Assembly (NCBI GenBank): GCA_934650975.1
Contig: CAKUFW010000103.1
Location: 1 to 6,000 of the forward strand
DNA from: an uncultured Collinsella sp.
Lineage (GTDB): Bacteria; Actinomycetota; Coriobacteriia; Coriobacteriales; Coriobacteriaceae
DNA: 6,000 nucleotides
Direction: 5' to 3'
The position numbers and the translations under genes are program-made. The notes below the pieces were generated by a model. The model made no database searches and was not told the origin of the DNA. It saw only the letters and a program-made list of their open reading frames with translations. Positions 5,141 through 6,000 of the stretch are shown piece after piece. Position 1 is the stretch's first letter, and each line of letters begins with the position of its first letter.

Positions 5141-6000
5141 ATGATCACCGTCACGGATAAAAGTAAATGTTGCGGCTGCGCTGCTTGTGCTCAAAAATGT
5201 CCCAAGCAGTGCATCTCAATGGAATATGACACCGAAGGCTGCGAGTACCCTGTAGTCAATACTGACCAGTGCATTGATTGCGGTTTGTGCGAAAAGGCAT
5301 GTCCCGTGCTCAATGTTGATAAGGACGAGTCTAAGTCCCAACGTGCTTTTCTGGTTCAGCATAATGATCAAAAGGTGCTTGCTGAAAGCACTTCTGGCGG
5401 TGCCTTTACCGCCCTTGCTCAGGCTGTGATTGCTAACGGCGGTGTTGTTTTTGGCGCAGGTTATTTGCGCGGTGAACAGCTCGAGCGAGCCGAAGGAGCC
5501 CCCGGACGACTCAAAGTCGGACATTTTTCTGTGGAGAGCGTTGATGAACTTTGGCGCTTTCGCAACAGTAAATATGTTCAGAGCGTCGTTGGCCCTGCGT
5601 ATCCCGAGGTCAAACAACAACTAAAAACTGGACGTGAAGTACTCTTTATTGGTACCCCTTGTCAATGCGAGGGCCTGCTACGATTTTTGGACGGCAAGCC
5701 GTCAAATCTACGCGTGGCAGACTTCGTCTGCCACGCGAACCCCGCTCGCGCGGTGTTCGCGCGGCAGATCGAATGGCTTGACGCAAAGGTGGGCGTAAAA
5801 GGTGAGACTGTTCTGTTTAGAGATAAATCTCGCTTTGGTTATCGCTATTCAAACATGTGCGAACTCGAAGGAGAGACCCTGGATAGTGAAAGGCTGTACA
5901 GCGAAGGTGTCGAGACGGATCCATACCTAAGGGCCTTTTTTGCTGACCTTTCAGATCGACCTATTTGTTATGAATGTCCGTTCAAAAAGCGTTATCGCGT
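5141..6000 (+). CDS. FrhB-like iron-sulfur oxidoreductase (Coenzyme F420 hydrogenase/dehydrogenase beta subunit family), 3' end outside window
   Basis: The first 286 codons are visible and the frame stays open to the window edge; family members are usually around 400 residues. Two [4Fe-4S] ferredoxin motifs open the protein: C10-x2-C13-x2-C16-x3-C20-P and C44-x2-C47-x2-C50-x3-C54-P. Then come the FrhB N-terminal region (about 67-145, with STSGGAFTAL at 83-92) and the start of the C-terminal domain: FIGTPCQCEGL (169-179), DFVCHANP (194-201), FRDKSRFGY (226-234) and ECPFKKRYR (278-286). FrhB itself is the flavin- and F420-binding subunit of an archaeal hydrogenase. Members in polysaccharide clusters are uncharacterised, and presumably carry out a redox modification of a sugar or its pyruvyl donor. 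ATG 5141 has AGGGA at 5131-5135, overlapping the end of the pyruvyltransferase gene 8 bp upstream. The constant pairing with that gene suggests a shared step. Confidence 0.93.
   Translation, partial: MITVTDKSKCCGCAACAQKCPKQCISMEYDTEGCEYPVVNTDQCIDCGLCEKACPVLNVDKDESKSQRAFLVQHNDQKVLAESTSGGAFTALAQAVIANGGVVFGAGYLRGEQLERAEGAPGRLKVGHFSVESVDELWRFRNSKYVQSVVGPAYPEVKQQLKTGREVLFIGTPCQCEGLLRFLDGKPSNLRVADFVCHANPARAVFARQIEWLDAKVGVKGETVLFRDKSRFGYRYSNMCELEGETLDSERLYSEGVETDPYLRAFFADLSDRPICYECPFKKRYR
5711..5737 (+). repeat. Perfect 12-bp inverted repeat inside the FrhB-like gene
   Basis: CGCGTGGCAGAC at 5711-5722 is the exact reverse complement of 5726-5737, leaving only a TTC loop. The stem is GC-rich and would be very stable in the mRNA. 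It encodes RVADFVCHA, overlapping the conserved DFVCH motif, so part of the sequence is fixed by protein function. There is no T-run after it, so it is not an ordinary intrinsic terminator. Confidence 0.85.

Overview
The window looks like a chromosomal segment of a high-GC, Gram-positive, gut-type actinobacterium, most likely of the class Coriobacteriia (Collinsella or a relative). This rests on the GC-rich, C-ending codon use of the housekeeping gene, the use of GTG and TTG starts, and the gene order: a NusG paralogue followed by polysaccharide genes. The genus is an inference from style, not from a search.

Layout: positions 1-1134 hold the 3' part of thrS (threonyl-tRNA synthetase), closed by a strong intrinsic terminator (1158-1191) and a second, bidirectional terminator-like hairpin (1203-1234). 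A 323-bp non-coding stretch (1135-1457) then separates thrS from a polysaccharide operon on the same strand. Its core is a promoter with a perfect TATAAT -10 box, bracketed by an exact 15-bp inverted repeat (1248-1262 and 1355-1369). The leader that follows contains two predicted RNA hairpins and a run of eight G residues in the ribosome binding site.

The operon runs from 1458 to beyond the window end. It comprises a specialised NusG-family antiterminator (1458-2048), a short monotopic phosphoglycosyl transferase (2118-2831), a GT4 glycosyltransferase (2832-3935), a polysaccharide pyruvyl transferase family protein (3945-5132), and an FrhB-like iron-sulfur oxidoreductase cut off by the window end (5141-6000). 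Gaps after the second gene are 0, 9 and 8 bp, so these genes are almost certainly cotranscribed. GC content falls from about 65% in thrS to 40-48% in stretches of the glycosyltransferase and pyruvyltransferase genes, typical of exchangeable capsule/exopolysaccharide cassettes.

Probable working of the locus: the phosphoglycosyl transferase loads the first sugar phosphate onto undecaprenyl phosphate at the inner face of the membrane, the GT4 enzyme adds a further sugar, and the pyruvyltransferase and FrhB-like proteins may modify the repeat unit. The NusG paralogue would let RNA polymerase read through the long operon.

The most interesting observation is the promoter enclosed by inverted repeats just upstream of an antiterminator and a surface polysaccharide operon. 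This is the architecture of phase-variable invertible capsule promoters in Bacteroides (UpxY loci), here in an apparent actinobacterium. An alternative is a pair of operator sites spaced for DNA looping. Two further unexplained structures are perfect 11-bp and 12-bp inverted repeats buried inside the last two coding sequences.
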